Positions 50,898 to 59,422 of a stretch of 64,000 nt of DNA are shown here, one piece after another. Where the stretch lies: the IMG/VR virus record IMGVR_UViG_3300045141_000181, positions 1 through 64,000 of that record. One strand, written 5' to 3'. The stretch's first letter is position 1. Every line of letters starts with the position of its first letter. The notes beneath the pieces were generated by a model, which saw nothing but the letters and a program-made list of their open reading frames with translations, was not told the origin of the DNA and made no database searches. The stretch comes from a virus. Both the position numbers and the translations under genes were made by a program.

Positions 50898-53382
50898 ACT
50901 GGGCCGTCTCCTTTTCGGCCAGATTAGAAATCTGCGAATAGTAGTCTGCCCATTCGTTGAGTCCTCGCGAGCGAAGCCAAGTGGCTACCCAGCCGTGCCC
51001 ATTGCGAGCGATCATATTGTCAACGCGAGCGCGATCCGCATCAGTGGATGCCGCCACAAACGACAATGTGAGCGCACCCAATTCCAGCGCGATAAGGCGC
51101 TTCCCGTCGGGCGACATCACGTAGTAGTCGGACTTCAGCTCTGCATGTGCGATCTTTTCACGGTCCAGCGAATTGCAGCCCATCGCCTCGTACGCCGCCG
51201 CGCCCTCCAGAATTGCTTGCGGATTAGGCAGGCACACTTTCGTTAAGCATTGATCCAGAACCGCCGATTTCAGCGGAGAAGCGAAGACCTTGGACAATTC
51301 CTGAAGAACCAGCCAAACCGACATGTTGAGCTTTCGCCCCTCAAGCAGGAATTCCTCGAAGCATTTAGCGGCCATCGGATGCGATAGCGCCTCTCGGAAT
51401 TCATCAACCGTAACGAGAGTCGGAACGTCCGAGCGAAGGCGCTTGCGGATCTTGTGGAAGATATAAAACAGGGCTCCATTCATGGTCTTTTTGTCGAGAC
51501 GATACAGTTCATCCATCTCGAACACGACCATGCGGCTTAGCTCTAAATTATCCTTTTCCCCGTCAAGGATGCCACCGCAGTAGAACTTCAGCGCTTCCTT
51601 TACCTCAATCGAAGCCACGGCCATCCTAAAATCCGTAAGGGAGCGCCCGCCCTTGCTGCCCGCGAGCAATTGCAGCGCTTCCGCTACATCATTGCGGATA
51701 TCTGGAGTTACCGTTAAGCCGTTCTGATCCAGAAGAAGCTCGATCCACTGAGATGCCCAATCTAGATCCCGCTTTGTCTCTAATTGCGCCAGCGGACAAA
51801 GCAGCGTCTCGCCTGAATCGGGGCTGATATCTATGAAGTCGCCACCCATCGCCTTCGTGAGCGTATAAAGGGCGCGCTTCTTATCGAATGCATATACCTG
51901 CGCGCCTGGGTAGCGGAACCACTGCGCGATAGAGAGCCCCAGCCATGTGGTCTTACCGCTGCCGGTCGGGCCGGTTATCAATTGATGGCCTACGTCTTTA
52001 ACTAATGGATGGAAGCGATACGCGCTGCCACCACTCGTAACCGCATGAAAGAGTGGTGGAGACTTATATGGAAAGTATGGCGACGGGCAAAACTCCAAGC
52101 CACGGAATGGTGCCGACAATGGCATCATATGCACTAAGTTTTCCGTAGTCACGATAAACGTGCGCGGGTCCTTGTACTGCTGTCCTGGAAATGTAGCCAG
52201 CCATGCCGCTACCGCGTTGGTGGTCTCGACCCGACAAGAAAATCCGCAATTCTGGCGAATAACCCTTGTGATGGCCTGGGCCGCTTCGCGCAAACGCTCC
52301 ACGCTTGACTCCATAACTATGACCTTGCCCGAATACCGCACCGAGACCTCGCGTCCATGCTCTGCGAGATTCATGGCGCGCAACGCATCGCCCTCCAACT
52401 CAGCGGCTACCGTATCCGCAAGCTCCGGGGATGCATTCTGCATCAATTTGCTCTTGATGGAGGTCTTTTTGCTTTTCCACTTTCCCTTGTTCGCCTCATG
52501 CGCTTTCGTGGCTTCCTGCGCGTCCATGAGAGCACCCTGCTGGCAGAAGCGGAAATCATAAGGGATGGAGTCCAGTTCGCGCATAATACCGGCAAAGCTT
52601 AACTGTGGGAATCCATCTATCGCGATGACACAGATGCGCTTTCCGGGGACCAGTTCATTCATTGGATCGCCCAGCTCCGGCTCCCCGCCACCCGTGAAAT
52701 CATCCGCGGCCAAATATTGATTCAGGTGCGCCGGAACGTCTGGGATAGCGAATGGGAATTCTTCTCCACAGATACACCAGCGCACGTATTCCAGAAGCTC
52801 ATCGCAGACCATAGTGGCCTCGCCTACGCGCTTCTCATAACTCTTGAGACGGCGCACGCCGGGAAGATTCGCCCGCAGAAGTGAATCGATCTCGGATACC
52901 TTCTTTCCAAATACTGCGAGGTCTTTTTCATCAGATCCGCCGCCCTGCGTTGCGTCGAATAGAAACCGGGCGGCTTTCGCTGATCCTCCCGCGCCAGCCT
53001 CATACGAGACAGCCATAAAATAGCGGCTGAGTCTCGTTCCGCTTTCGTCGGCCAGCATATAGCGATTGCGGCGCTCATGGTCGATCATGTGCGAGACCGC
53101 ATCGGGCCAGTCGGCACTTGGTGAATACTCCGACTTCTGGGAACGGATTAAATCGCAATGAATCGTCCAGCCCTTCCCCATGCGCAACTTACTAGACATG
53201 CGCTTGGCGATCTGCCAGCACTCCTCAATGGGCAGTGCGTCCATATCCGGACCCCAGAATTCCCATGCGGCCACAAGCACATTCGTAGATAGAAGCAGCA
53301 CGCCATCGTCCGCAAGCGCGAAGTAGTCAATCAGGTCTGACAGACCATTAGCGTTTTTTCTGGCTTCAGCCTGAATAAACAT
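50890..53382 (-). CDS. trbE: TrbE/VirB4 ATPase
   Basis: 830 aa. Walker A in LITGPTGSGKTTWLGLSIAQ (residues about 468-487) and LVTVDEFREALSHP with the Walker B acids; NMSVWLVLQELSKVF follows. N-terminal CagE/VirB4-type domain present. Powers pilus assembly and substrate transfer. Confidence 0.93.
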   Translation of the reverse strand: MFIQAEARKNANGLSDLIDYFALADDGVLLLSTNVLVAAWEFWGPDMDALPIEECWQIAKRMSSKLRMGKGWTIHCDLIRSQKSEYSPSADWPDAVSHMIDHERRNRYMLADESGTRLSRYFMAVSYEAGAGGSAKAARFLFDATQGGGSDEKDLAVFGKKVSEIDSLLRANLPGVRRLKSYEKRVGEATMVCDELLEYVRWCICGEEFPFAIPDVPAHLNQYLAADDFTGGGEPELGDPMNELVPGKRICVIAIDGFPQLSFAGIMRELDSIPYDFRFCQQGALMDAQEATKAHEANKGKWKSKKTSIKSKLMQNASPELADTVAAELEGDALRAMNLAEHGREVSVRYSGKVIVMESSVERLREAAQAITRVIRQNCGFSCRVETTNAVAAWLATFPGQQYKDPRTFIVTTENLVHMMPLSAPFRGLEFCPSPYFPYKSPPLFHAVTSGGSAYRFHPLVKDVGHQLITGPTGSGKTTWLGLSIAQWFRYPGAQVYAFDKKRALYTLTKAMGGDFIDISPDSGETLLCPLAQLETKRDLDWASQWIELLLDQNGLTVTPDIRNDVAEALQLLAGSKGGRSLTDFRMAVASIEVKEALKFYCGGILDGEKDNLELSRMVVFEMDELYRLDKKTMNGALFYIFHKIRKRLRSDVPTLVTVDEFREALSHPMAAKCFEEFLLEGRKLNMSVWLVLQELSKVFASPLKSAVLDQCLTKVCLPNPQAILEGAAAYEAMGCNSLDREKIAHAELKSDYYVMSPDGKRLIALELGALTLSFVAASTDADRARVDNMIARNGHGWVATWLRSRGLNEWADYYSQISNLAEKETAQYA

Positions 53383-53384
53383 TC

Positions 53385-53687
53385 TTAAGTTCTCCAGCGC
53401 TTCGCCCGGATCGGCTTAGCCGTCCAGAATCCTCGGTTGTAGCGTTGCGAATTGTGGTGGACCTCGATGAGGCGTGGGTCATCCTTAGCCATTTCTTGGA
53501 GCATTTTGCGGAGAAAAAAGAAAAGGCCAATCGACAGCCCAATCCCGTAACGATTGGGCACCGACAGCACCACCACCACGCACAATACCCCTACAAGCAC
53601 TATCGCGGCCGGTTCGCACCCAACAAGTAAGTGTGTCCGATTAGACGACTCGTGGAACTTTGCGCAAAAGCTAGGGTGAATATCCAT
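53385..53687 (-). CDS. trbD: TrbD/VirB3 membrane protein
   Basis: 100 aa with two close membrane segments (AIVLVGVLCVVVVLSV and GIGLSIGLFFFLRKML) followed by a basic region ending RAKRWRT. Size and position between trbC and trbE fit TrbD. 2 bp before trbE. Confidence 0.85.
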   Translation of the reverse strand: MDIHPSFCAKFHESSNRTHLLVGCEPAAIVLVGVLCVVVVLSVPNRYGIGLSIGLFFFLRKMLQEMAKDDPRLIEVHHNSQRYNRGFWTAKPIRAKRWRT

Positions 53688-53699
53688 TGGCCTTTTGAG

Positions 53700-54017
53700 T
53701 TAAATAATTGCGCCCTGGACGCCAGGGATAAAGCTGAGCAGTGAAGCGCTGCCCAAGGCGATTCCAGCAACCGCCAGAGTTCCCATTGCTCCGTTACCTA
53801 CCGCGCCCATATCGTGGTGGTGCCGATACCATGAGATCGCGCCAACCACCACCATGATTAGCGAGAGCCCATAAGCCAGAGGGCCAGCCACTTCGTTTGA
53901 TAGCCCGAAAATCGCTTCAGTGGCTACTAGCCTTCCACCACCGACAGCAAGCATGTGCGGGGCCGTTAGCAGGCTCGACAATATAAATCCAGAAGCACGT
54001 AATGCAAACTTTTTCAT
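53700..54017 (-). CDS. trbC: TrbC/VirB2 pilin
   Basis: 105 aa. Start at 54017 has AAAGGAAATTAGAG upstream and gives a signal sequence (MKKFALRASGFILSSLLTAP). Two hydrophobic segments (LAYGLSLIMVVVGAIS and GTLAVAGIALGSASLL) make the mature pilin, probably processed by TraF. Overlaps nothing; trbB ends 13 bp upstream. Confidence 0.85.
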   Translation of the reverse strand: MKKFALRASGFILSSLLTAPHMLAVGGGRLVATEAIFGLSNEVAGPLAYGLSLIMVVVGAISWYRHHHDMGAVGNGAMGTLAVAGIALGSASLLSFIPGVQGAII

Positions 54018-54030
54018 CTCTAATTTCCTT

Positions 54031-55113
54031 TCAGACAAATCGATATGCGTAATCCTGTTTTTCTCGGTCGAATCCATCGATGAGCAGGATTTCGCGAACC
54101 TTTCGACCAGCGGAGACTCGGTCTTCGCCATCAATGAAAATCACCATGTTGATCGCTGACGCGATTCTTTCTCTGGTGGATGCCTCATGGCCACCCACCA
54201 AAGTCTCTAGCTTTCTAAGACCCTGTACGGCATCGTCAGCGTGGAGTGTAGCCAATCCACCCGAATGTCCCGTATTCCAAGCGCTTAATAGCGTGCGCGC
54301 TGGATGCTCCTCTCGCACTTCTCCAACCACGATGCGTTTCGGTATCAGGCGCAACGTCGTAGTTAGCAGTTCCGCTTGCGATATGTGCGCGGTTGACAAT
54401 AACTGCACATGATTAGGCAAACTGCATTGCAACTCGGGCGTGTCCTCGATTATTACGACCCGATCTCCCGGCGTGGATTCTAGCCAATCGTGAATCACGC
54501 TGTTCGCTGCGGTGGTTTTGCCGCTGCCTGTAGGCCCAACCATCAAAATATTCCTGCGATGACGATTGGCGGCTCGAATTACGTCAACGTGGTCAAGCGA
54601 CGACGACTCCATTTCTCGGCTGAACTCGTCGCGATTGCGTTTACTGTTGAGTGGATCGTCCTTTCGGGTTGTTATTCCGCCATCGTGCATATCCTGCAAA
54701 GAGAAGATTTTCTTCTGTCTGGTGCGGATGGCGAACACTGGAGATGTAACCACCGGGCTACATACCCCCTCTATTCGGTCCCCTGTCAACGGGAAGATTG
54801 TTTCCAGGATTGGGTGGTCATGATCAAATTGAATGCCGCGAACTGTTGCGATTCCAGAAAGCAGCAACGCGCTTGAGTTTGGCGGAAAATGATCCACACA
54901 CATAAACCCATAACCCAATCGATTTACCCACAGCCTAGAGTCTGCGTTCACCACCACATCAAGCGTTAACGGATCCTGAAGGAGTTCGACGATCGGACCA
55001 GCATGGCAAGCCAGATTGTGTAATTGCCGCCTCTCCTGGTCCGATGTCGTCTTCATAGATACTTTCGCTCCAATCGCAGATGTAACCGGTGTAGCCATCG
55101 CCTCATGATTCAT
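54031..55113 (-). CDS. trbB: TrbB/VirB11 ATPase, first gene of the conjugation operon
   Basis: 360 aa. Walker A GPTGSGKT (residues 193-200), Asp box VIIEDTPELQC (220-230), Walker B with PKRIVVGEVREEHP and the His box (NTGHSGGLATLHAD). Hexameric ATPase at the base of the secretion channel. ATG at 55113 (55098 is the alternative). Leader contains an 8-bp GC hairpin and AAGGA. Confidence 0.93.
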   Translation of the reverse strand: MNHEAMATPVTSAIGAKVSMKTTSDQERRQLHNLACHAGPIVELLQDPLTLDVVVNADSRLWVNRLGYGFMCVDHFPPNSSALLLSGIATVRGIQFDHDHPILETIFPLTGDRIEGVCSPVVTSPVFAIRTRQKKIFSLQDMHDGGITTRKDDPLNSKRNRDEFSREMESSSLDHVDVIRAANRHRRNILMVGPTGSGKTTAANSVIHDWLESTPGDRVVIIEDTPELQCSLPNHVQLLSTAHISQAELLTTTLRLIPKRIVVGEVREEHPARTLLSAWNTGHSGGLATLHADDAVQGLRKLETLVGGHEASTRERIASAINMVIFIDGEDRVSAGRKVREILLIDGFDREKQDYAYRFV

Positions 55114-55126
55114 TCCTTTTTGTTTT

Positions 55127-55152
55127 GCGCGGCGAGTGGTTGCCCGCCGCGC
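55127..55152 (-). promoter_or_regulatory. GC-rich hairpin in the trb operon leader
   Basis: GCGCGGCG (55127-55134) and CGCCGCGC (55145-55152) are a perfect 8-bp inverted repeat with a 10-nt loop, just upstream of the AAAACAAAAAGGA ribosome region of trbB. No T-run follows, so it is not a terminator. It may set translation or RNA stability of the conjugation operon. Confidence 0.5.
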
Positions 55153-55198
55153 TATGTCGTCACCCTTTGGTTTTAAGTACTATCTCCTCCTAGTTCAT

Positions 55199-55244
55199 AC
55201 TGTACACATTTTTGTTTACACTGTCAACCATTATCTTGTATAAT
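55199..55244. promoter_or_regulatory. Divergent promoters sharing a palindrome, conjugation switch
   Basis: Plus strand: TTTACA (55215-55220), 18 bp, TATAAT (55239-55244). Minus strand: TTGACA (55227-55222), 17 bp, TACAGT (55204-55199). The palindrome GTTnACAnTGTnAAC (55214-55228) covers both -35 boxes, so one repressor could shut both directions: conjugation (minus) and the ribbon-helix-helix gene (plus). Confidence 0.7.
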
Positions 55245-55279
55245 TCTTTGTAGATAATGGATTACACTTATGCCAAGGG

Positions 55280-55462
55280 ATGAAAACTAAACAGCCCGTG
55301 AAGAAGCGTAGAGACGACGTTGAGCGAGCCCCAGTCAATATACGAAATGTTGCAAAACGAGACTGGGAGAACATAAAAGACATCGCCAAACAGGAAGGCT
55401 TGAGCCTCTGGATGGTACTCGATGAGATGTTTCATGATTGGCTTAAGAAGCACCGCCATTAG
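55280..55462 (+). CDS. Ribbon-helix-helix regulator
   Basis: 60 aa. Basic N-terminus, then VNIRNVAKRDWENIKDIAKQ and LSLWMVLDEMFHDWLKK: strand followed by two helices, as in Arc/CopG-type repressors. AAGGG lies directly before the ATG. It is divergent to trbB and could bind the shared palindrome. Its stop overlaps the convergent gene. Confidence 0.65.
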   Translation: MKTKQPVKKRRDDVERAPVNIRNVAKRDWENIKDIAKQEGLSLWMVLDEMFHDWLKKHRH

Positions 55463-55773
55463 GCTGCTCGTTTCCCCGTCAATTCCTCGATCAATCCCCG
55501 AATCACCCACTCCAGCTCCATATCAACCGCCCGCTGCGCATCCACCATCCGGCACGCATAAATCACGGTGGCGTGATTCTTCCCGCCGAAGTATCGTCCG
55601 ATCCACGGAAAGCTATTGCCGTTGATCGTTCGCATCAGGTACATCGCAATCTGGCGCGGATGCACAATCGCATGGCGTCCATCACGCCTACGCAGATCTT
55701 TCGATTCCAGCCCATAGCGGACAGCAACGGCCCGCAGTATCGCGTCTGGTGCAACGCGACGAGGCAGAGTCAC
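55459..55773 (-). CDS. Stand-alone DnaA domain IV-like protein
   Basis: 104 aa. RDGRHAIVHPRQIAMYLMRT then FPWIGRYFGGKNHATVIYAC (about residues 30-74) matches the DnaA box-binding domain of DnaA (PRQ.AMYL...; IG..FGG..H.TV..AC). No AAA+ domain. It may mark the element's origin, or compete with host DnaA. First gene of the minus-strand replication block's end. Confidence 0.8.
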   Translation of the reverse strand: MTLPRRVAPDAILRAVAVRYGLESKDLRRRDGRHAIVHPRQIAMYLMRTINGNSFPWIGRYFGGKNHATVIYACRMVDAQRAVDMELEWVIRGLIEELTGKRAA

Positions 55774-55952
55774 GCGCGTCGCCTCTTGGCCGCTAACCGT
55801 TTCCAGCGCCTACTCTCGCGTGCGCGTTTGTATCTGTCCGCGCAACCCATACAGCAGAACTTGGCATTGGGTCCGTAGGGCGCAAACCAGCGACCACAGA
55901 GACATTGCTTCTCTTTCGGGAGATTCTTGCCGAGGAATATTCCTTGAATCAC
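55770..55952 (-). CDS. Small zinc-finger protein
   Basis: 60 aa. KQCLCGRWFAPYGPNAKFCC followed by MGCADRYKRARESRRW has four Cys in a CxC...CC..C layout common in phage zinc-ribbon proteins. Overlaps both neighbours. Confidence 0.55.
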   Translation of the reverse strand: MIQGIFLGKNLPKEKQCLCGRWFAPYGPNAKFCCMGCADRYKRARESRRWKRLAAKRRRA

Positions 55953-56299
55953 AACCGAACCCCAGCAAGTCGCGACATGTGCTCCAAGATCGCCGGGTTT
56001 TTGTAGTAATCCGCTGCGGCGGCTACCTGCTTCGCAAAATACTCGTTACCGGCTTTTCCTACCCAGTCATCCACACGTGGCTCAGCCGGTCGGCTTGCGC
56101 GTTCCGCATCTCGCGCAGCCCGCTTCTTCGCATTCCGTGCATTTTGCAGTTTTCTCGAACAGGCGCGACAGCGTCTCGACCGTGTTATCCCCGTTTGCCA
56201 GATGTGACAGATTACGCAGCTCTCGTATCCCGCATCCCAGAGCCAGCGCTTCATGCGCATTTCCAGGTACGTTTTGCAACCGAACTTTGGGTACTTCAT
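55949..56299 (-). CDS. Hypothetical Cys-containing basic protein
   Basis: 116 aa. CVICHIWQTGITRSRRCRAC is a likely zinc knuckle; a basic helix follows (RKLQNARNAKKRAARDAERA). No family recognised. Four-bp overlap with the next gene. Confidence 0.5.
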   Translation of the reverse strand: MKYPKFGCKTYLEMRMKRWLWDAGYESCVICHIWQTGITRSRRCRACSRKLQNARNAKKRAARDAERASRPAEPRVDDWVGKAGNEYFAKQVAAAADYYKNPAILEHMSRLAGVRL

Positions 56300-56457
56300 G
56301 CAGCTCTCTTTTCTTCCGGCTTCACTGGCTCTAAACCTAGCGACCAGAGCTTGCTGTTTGCCCGCTTCAGCGCAATCTCGGTGGCCTCCAGCTTATTTTC
56401 CAGATTCTCGATTTCGTCTTCCCACCAGAACCGATGCTCAGGCGACTGAATAGGCAT
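56296..56457 (-). CDS. Small coiled-coil protein
   Basis: 53 aa. Start at 56457 with GGAGGACGGC upstream (longer frame rejected). DEIENLENKLEATEIALKRA is a coiled coil. Overlaps the previous gene by 20 bp. Confidence 0.5.
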   Translation of the reverse strand: MPIQSPEHRFWWEDEIENLENKLEATEIALKRANSKLWSLGLEPVKPEEKRAA

Positions 56458-56620
56458 TGCCGTCCTCCAGTTCCTCCAGCGCAATCTTTTCCGACAGCCA
56501 GTCAACGTGTCCCAGCGTCGCGCCAAATCGCTCCGTGGCCGTCAGGCTTTCGTCCCGCGCGTTCTTCAGGCATAGTTCCGCTTGCTTGGCGCAGTATTCG
56601 ATGTGCTCGTCTCTAGTCAT
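56438..56620 (-). CDS. Small helical protein
   Basis: 60 aa, helical (HIEYCAKQAELCLKNARDES). Overlaps dnaB stop in an ATGA junction. Function unknown. Confidence 0.5.
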   Translation of the reverse strand: MTRDEHIEYCAKQAELCLKNARDESLTATERFGATLGHVDWLSEKIALEELEDGNAYSVA

Positions 56621-57942
56621 GCCGCTACTGGCCTTTCTTCGACCTCGTCAAATCGCGCATATCGCGAAGTGAAGATCAGATTTCCGTGTCCCTTGGGACC
56701 GCCACGCTGCTTCTTGAGTCGGATTATGAACGGCTGCACGTCGGCCTCGTCATCGTCCGTTACGCGCTCAAGGAAGATCACGTGATTCGCGTCTTGCTCG
56801 ATGCCCGACGATTCCTTCAAGTCGGTAAGCTTGCGGTTCTTTGTGTTGCCGCTTTTTTCCGGCCTGCTGAATTGAGACAGCACCATGACGGGGATATCAA
56901 AGTCTTGCGCAATCTGCTTCATCCCCCGGCTCAGACTGGCGACTTCCTCGGCGCGCGTTCCAAATCTCCCGATACCGCTCATGAGTTGCAAATAATCGAC
57001 CACTAGGAACTCAATGGGCTTGCCAATGGACCGATAGCGGTGTAGGTCCTGCCGTAGCATCGGGATCGTGATAGTCCCGGTGTCGCGATACAAAATCAGA
57101 TCCCCGAGTTCAGCGATCTTCCAGGCCGTAGCACATGCCTTGCCGCGCTCGTCTTCCTCGCCCAGCCCGATACTCAGCCGGTGCATGTTGACGCGCCCGA
57201 CTTGCCCGATGATGCGGCACAGTACCTCCTCGTTGCTCATCTCCATCGAGTAAAGCGCCGTTCTTTTGCCAGCGTGCGCCGCCGAGTAAATCGACTGCAT
57301 GGCGCATGCTGTTTTCCCTTCTCCGGTATTCGCCGCCAGCACCGTAAGCGTTTTGCGCTTAAACCGCATCCTCGACCGCAGCCAAGCGAATGGAGGCTCG
57401 ATGCCGTTCTGTGATGGCCTGATTAGGTCGTTGATGCCAACGCGCTCGATGATCTGGTCGGCCGTCTCGAAAGCTTTCTCACCCTTCGGCTGCATGCCCT
57501 CCCCGACGCGCCGTAGCTCTTCCGCCAGATCCCCAGGTGATTCGCCGCGATAGGCCCGCGATTTGATGCTCTCGACATCGCAGATCAACTTCCGCAGCAT
57601 CGCTTTTTCCCTCAAGATGCTGATGTAGTTGTCGATGTGATGAACATGAGGCAGTCCGTCATCCAACGAGACCAGATAGCTCAATCCGTCGACCGAGGCC
57701 AGTTCACCGTGGCGCTGCAATTCCTCAGCGACCGTGACGCGATCGATCTTGCCGCCCCGCTGCTGGATCTCGCCCATGCGCAGGAAAATCCGCTTATGCT
57801 TCTCAAGCGAGAAGTCAGTCTGCGCCAAGCTCGTCATGATCGCCTCGACAGGCGTTCTGGCCGGGTCCGCGCTCATCAGCGCACCGAGCACAAGTCTCTC
57901 GCAGTCCAGGTTGTCGGGTAACGGTAAGTCTTCAGTATTCAT
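56617..57942 (-). CDS. dnaB: Replicative DnaB-type helicase
   Basis: 441 aa. N-terminal DnaB domain (DNLDCERLVLGALMSADP), then the RecA-like core: TVLAANTGEGKTACAMQSIY with Walker A, RTALYSMEMSNEEV, FLVVDYLQLMSG with Walker B, MVLSQFSRPEKSG and the C-terminal FIIRLKKQRGGPKGHGNL. Full length for the family. It unwinds DNA for replication of the element. Coupled to the DUF1376 gene by a 4-bp overlap. Confidence 0.95.
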   Translation of the reverse strand: MNTEDLPLPDNLDCERLVLGALMSADPARTPVEAIMTSLAQTDFSLEKHKRIFLRMGEIQQRGGKIDRVTVAEELQRHGELASVDGLSYLVSLDDGLPHVHHIDNYISILREKAMLRKLICDVESIKSRAYRGESPGDLAEELRRVGEGMQPKGEKAFETADQIIERVGINDLIRPSQNGIEPPFAWLRSRMRFKRKTLTVLAANTGEGKTACAMQSIYSAAHAGKRTALYSMEMSNEEVLCRIIGQVGRVNMHRLSIGLGEEDERGKACATAWKIAELGDLILYRDTGTITIPMLRQDLHRYRSIGKPIEFLVVDYLQLMSGIGRFGTRAEEVASLSRGMKQIAQDFDIPVMVLSQFSRPEKSGNTKNRKLTDLKESSGIEQDANHVIFLERVTDDDEADVQPFIIRLKKQRGGPKGHGNLIFTSRYARFDEVEERPVAA

Positions 57943-58730
57943 CGCAAAAAAATCTCTCCCAGGGGTCTAGTGTCTACGGCCGGTACATCCCGTACGGGAG
58001 AGGCGCGGGCCGCGAAAAGCGTGGGCGGCTCCTGCTCGTAACGCTCCATCGTGGCCGCGAGATAGTTGCTGAGGGCCTTCGCGTACTCGCCGCCGTTTTT
58101 AGTCCAGTCCTCGGATTCTGACTTTGCTTGGTGGATGGCAACGATTTTCCGCACATATGCCGCAGTTTCATCAAGCGGCTTTCCCTCAGCAGTCACCAAC
58201 CGTTTATGCTTCAGAATCGCCACGAGCCGTTTTCTAACTTCGCTCGGGCCAATGTCGCGCCTATTCGGCGGATGGGTCTGGTGAATGTCGGTGGAGGCTT
58301 GATCGAGTACTGCCTGAAAGGGACTTAAGGGTTTATCTGAAGATGAAGACAGAAGAAGTAATGTTGAACCACCCTTGGGTAGCTGGTTGGTTTTTTGTAA
58401 CTTCTTACTTTCTGCGGAGTTACGCCCACCTGTACTAGACTTTTCGGCCCATTTCTGCTGCTTTTCGCGCTCCAACTCCAGCCTCTTGTGAACCAACCTT
58501 GTGTTGTCGGTTGCCGAGTGGCTGAAGCATTTTGTAACCACCCTTAATACGGTGCTGTCTGCACCCTTGCATAACCGTGAGAGCATGACTTCATCGGCAG
58601 GAATGCTGCCCTCTCGCCAGCAGTAGGACAGCAGCCGGATATACGCGCCTTCTTCCTCAAGGGTCATCAACTGTACTTGCTCGTCGGCAAGGTAGTCGGC
58701 AGCGTAAAACTGAAAAGCTGGAGCCTTCAT
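57939..58730 (-). CDS. DUF1376-type replication protein
   Basis: 263 aa. N-terminal PAFQFYAADYLADEQVQLMT, then LEEEGAYIRLLSYCWREGSI is the DUF1376 layout, a winged-helix-like domain found in phage replication proteins next to DnaB. A Ser/Lys-rich linker and helical C-terminus follow. Probably loads DnaB at the origin; role inferred from family and position. Confidence 0.75.
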   Translation of the reverse strand: MKAPAFQFYAADYLADEQVQLMTLEEEGAYIRLLSYCWREGSIPADEVMLSRLCKGADSTVLRVVTKCFSHSATDNTRLVHKRLELEREKQQKWAEKSSTGGRNSAESKKLQKTNQLPKGGSTLLLLSSSSDKPLSPFQAVLDQASTDIHQTHPPNRRDIGPSEVRKRLVAILKHKRLVTAEGKPLDETAAYVRKIVAIHQAKSESEDWTKNGGEYAKALSNYLAATMERYEQEPPTLFAARASPVRDVPAVDTRPLGEIFLR

Positions 58731-59422
58731 GCTGTGGCCTCCGCGTCGAACGAGAACACTTCCTGACTTAGCCGCTCGGCAGCTATTTCGCAGTAGCGCT
58801 CCTCCCGTTCAATACCCACATACGGAATGCCCAATTCATGGCACGCGTGCGCCGTAGTGCCGGAACCCATAAACGGGTCGCAGACGCTTGTTCCGCCGAA
58901 GTATTTTAGAAGCCACCGCGCATGCTGTGGCTTCCTGGGTGTTGGATGGCGCAATGTGGCGATTGCCTCGTCTGTAGCGATTTTGTTGCGGCCATTGCCA
59001 CGCGCAAACCCCTTGTCGTTTCGTGTGGCGACTATTCGCCCCGGAATTACATGAGCCCCCTCGCGCGAAGGGGGGGGCTCACCAAAGGCATAGGCCACGT
59101 CTGCCGTATAAAGCAGGCGTCCGATGTAGTTCGGGCAGGCCAGTTCCAGCCAACATACGCGAAAGAAAGCAAATCGGGCCGGAACTGCTGCCAGAAATCT
59201 AGGATCGGAATTGCATCCCAGATGGATCACTATTCGCTTGGTCTCCTTGCCGCATTTATCTAATGCCTCACCAAGAAGCGCTTGTGGGTCTTCGATGTCA
59301 AGAAAGACCGAATTAGGCCAAACGGGATCAGTGATTATGGCTTCTGCCTCGACCTGCGGCAGCACTTCCCGGCAATCGCCGTGATAGATGGTTATTCCAG
59401 CGTGCTGATAGTACGGCTTCAC
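58727..59422 (-). CDS. DNA methyltransferase with altered motif IV (DPVW)
   Basis: 231 aa. Motif IV reads TDPVWPN (residues 31-37) where N4/N6-amino methyltransferases usually have DPPY/DPPW; motif I is at the end, DPFMGSGTTAHACHELG (182-198) and YVGIEREERYCEIA, so the order is IV-I (beta-type). It probably marks element DNA. An 8-G tract (59070-59077) lies inside the coding region. No restriction partner is visible. Confidence 0.75.
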   Translation of the reverse strand: MKPYYQHAGITIYHGDCREVLPQVEAEAIITDPVWPNSVFLDIEDPQALLGEALDKCGKETKRIVIHLGCNSDPRFLAAVPARFAFFRVCWLELACPNYIGRLLYTADVAYAFGEPPPSREGAHVIPGRIVATRNDKGFARGNGRNKIATDEAIATLRHPTPRKPQHARWLLKYFGGTSVCDPFMGSGTTAHACHELGIPYVGIEREERYCEIAAERLSQEVFSFDAEATA

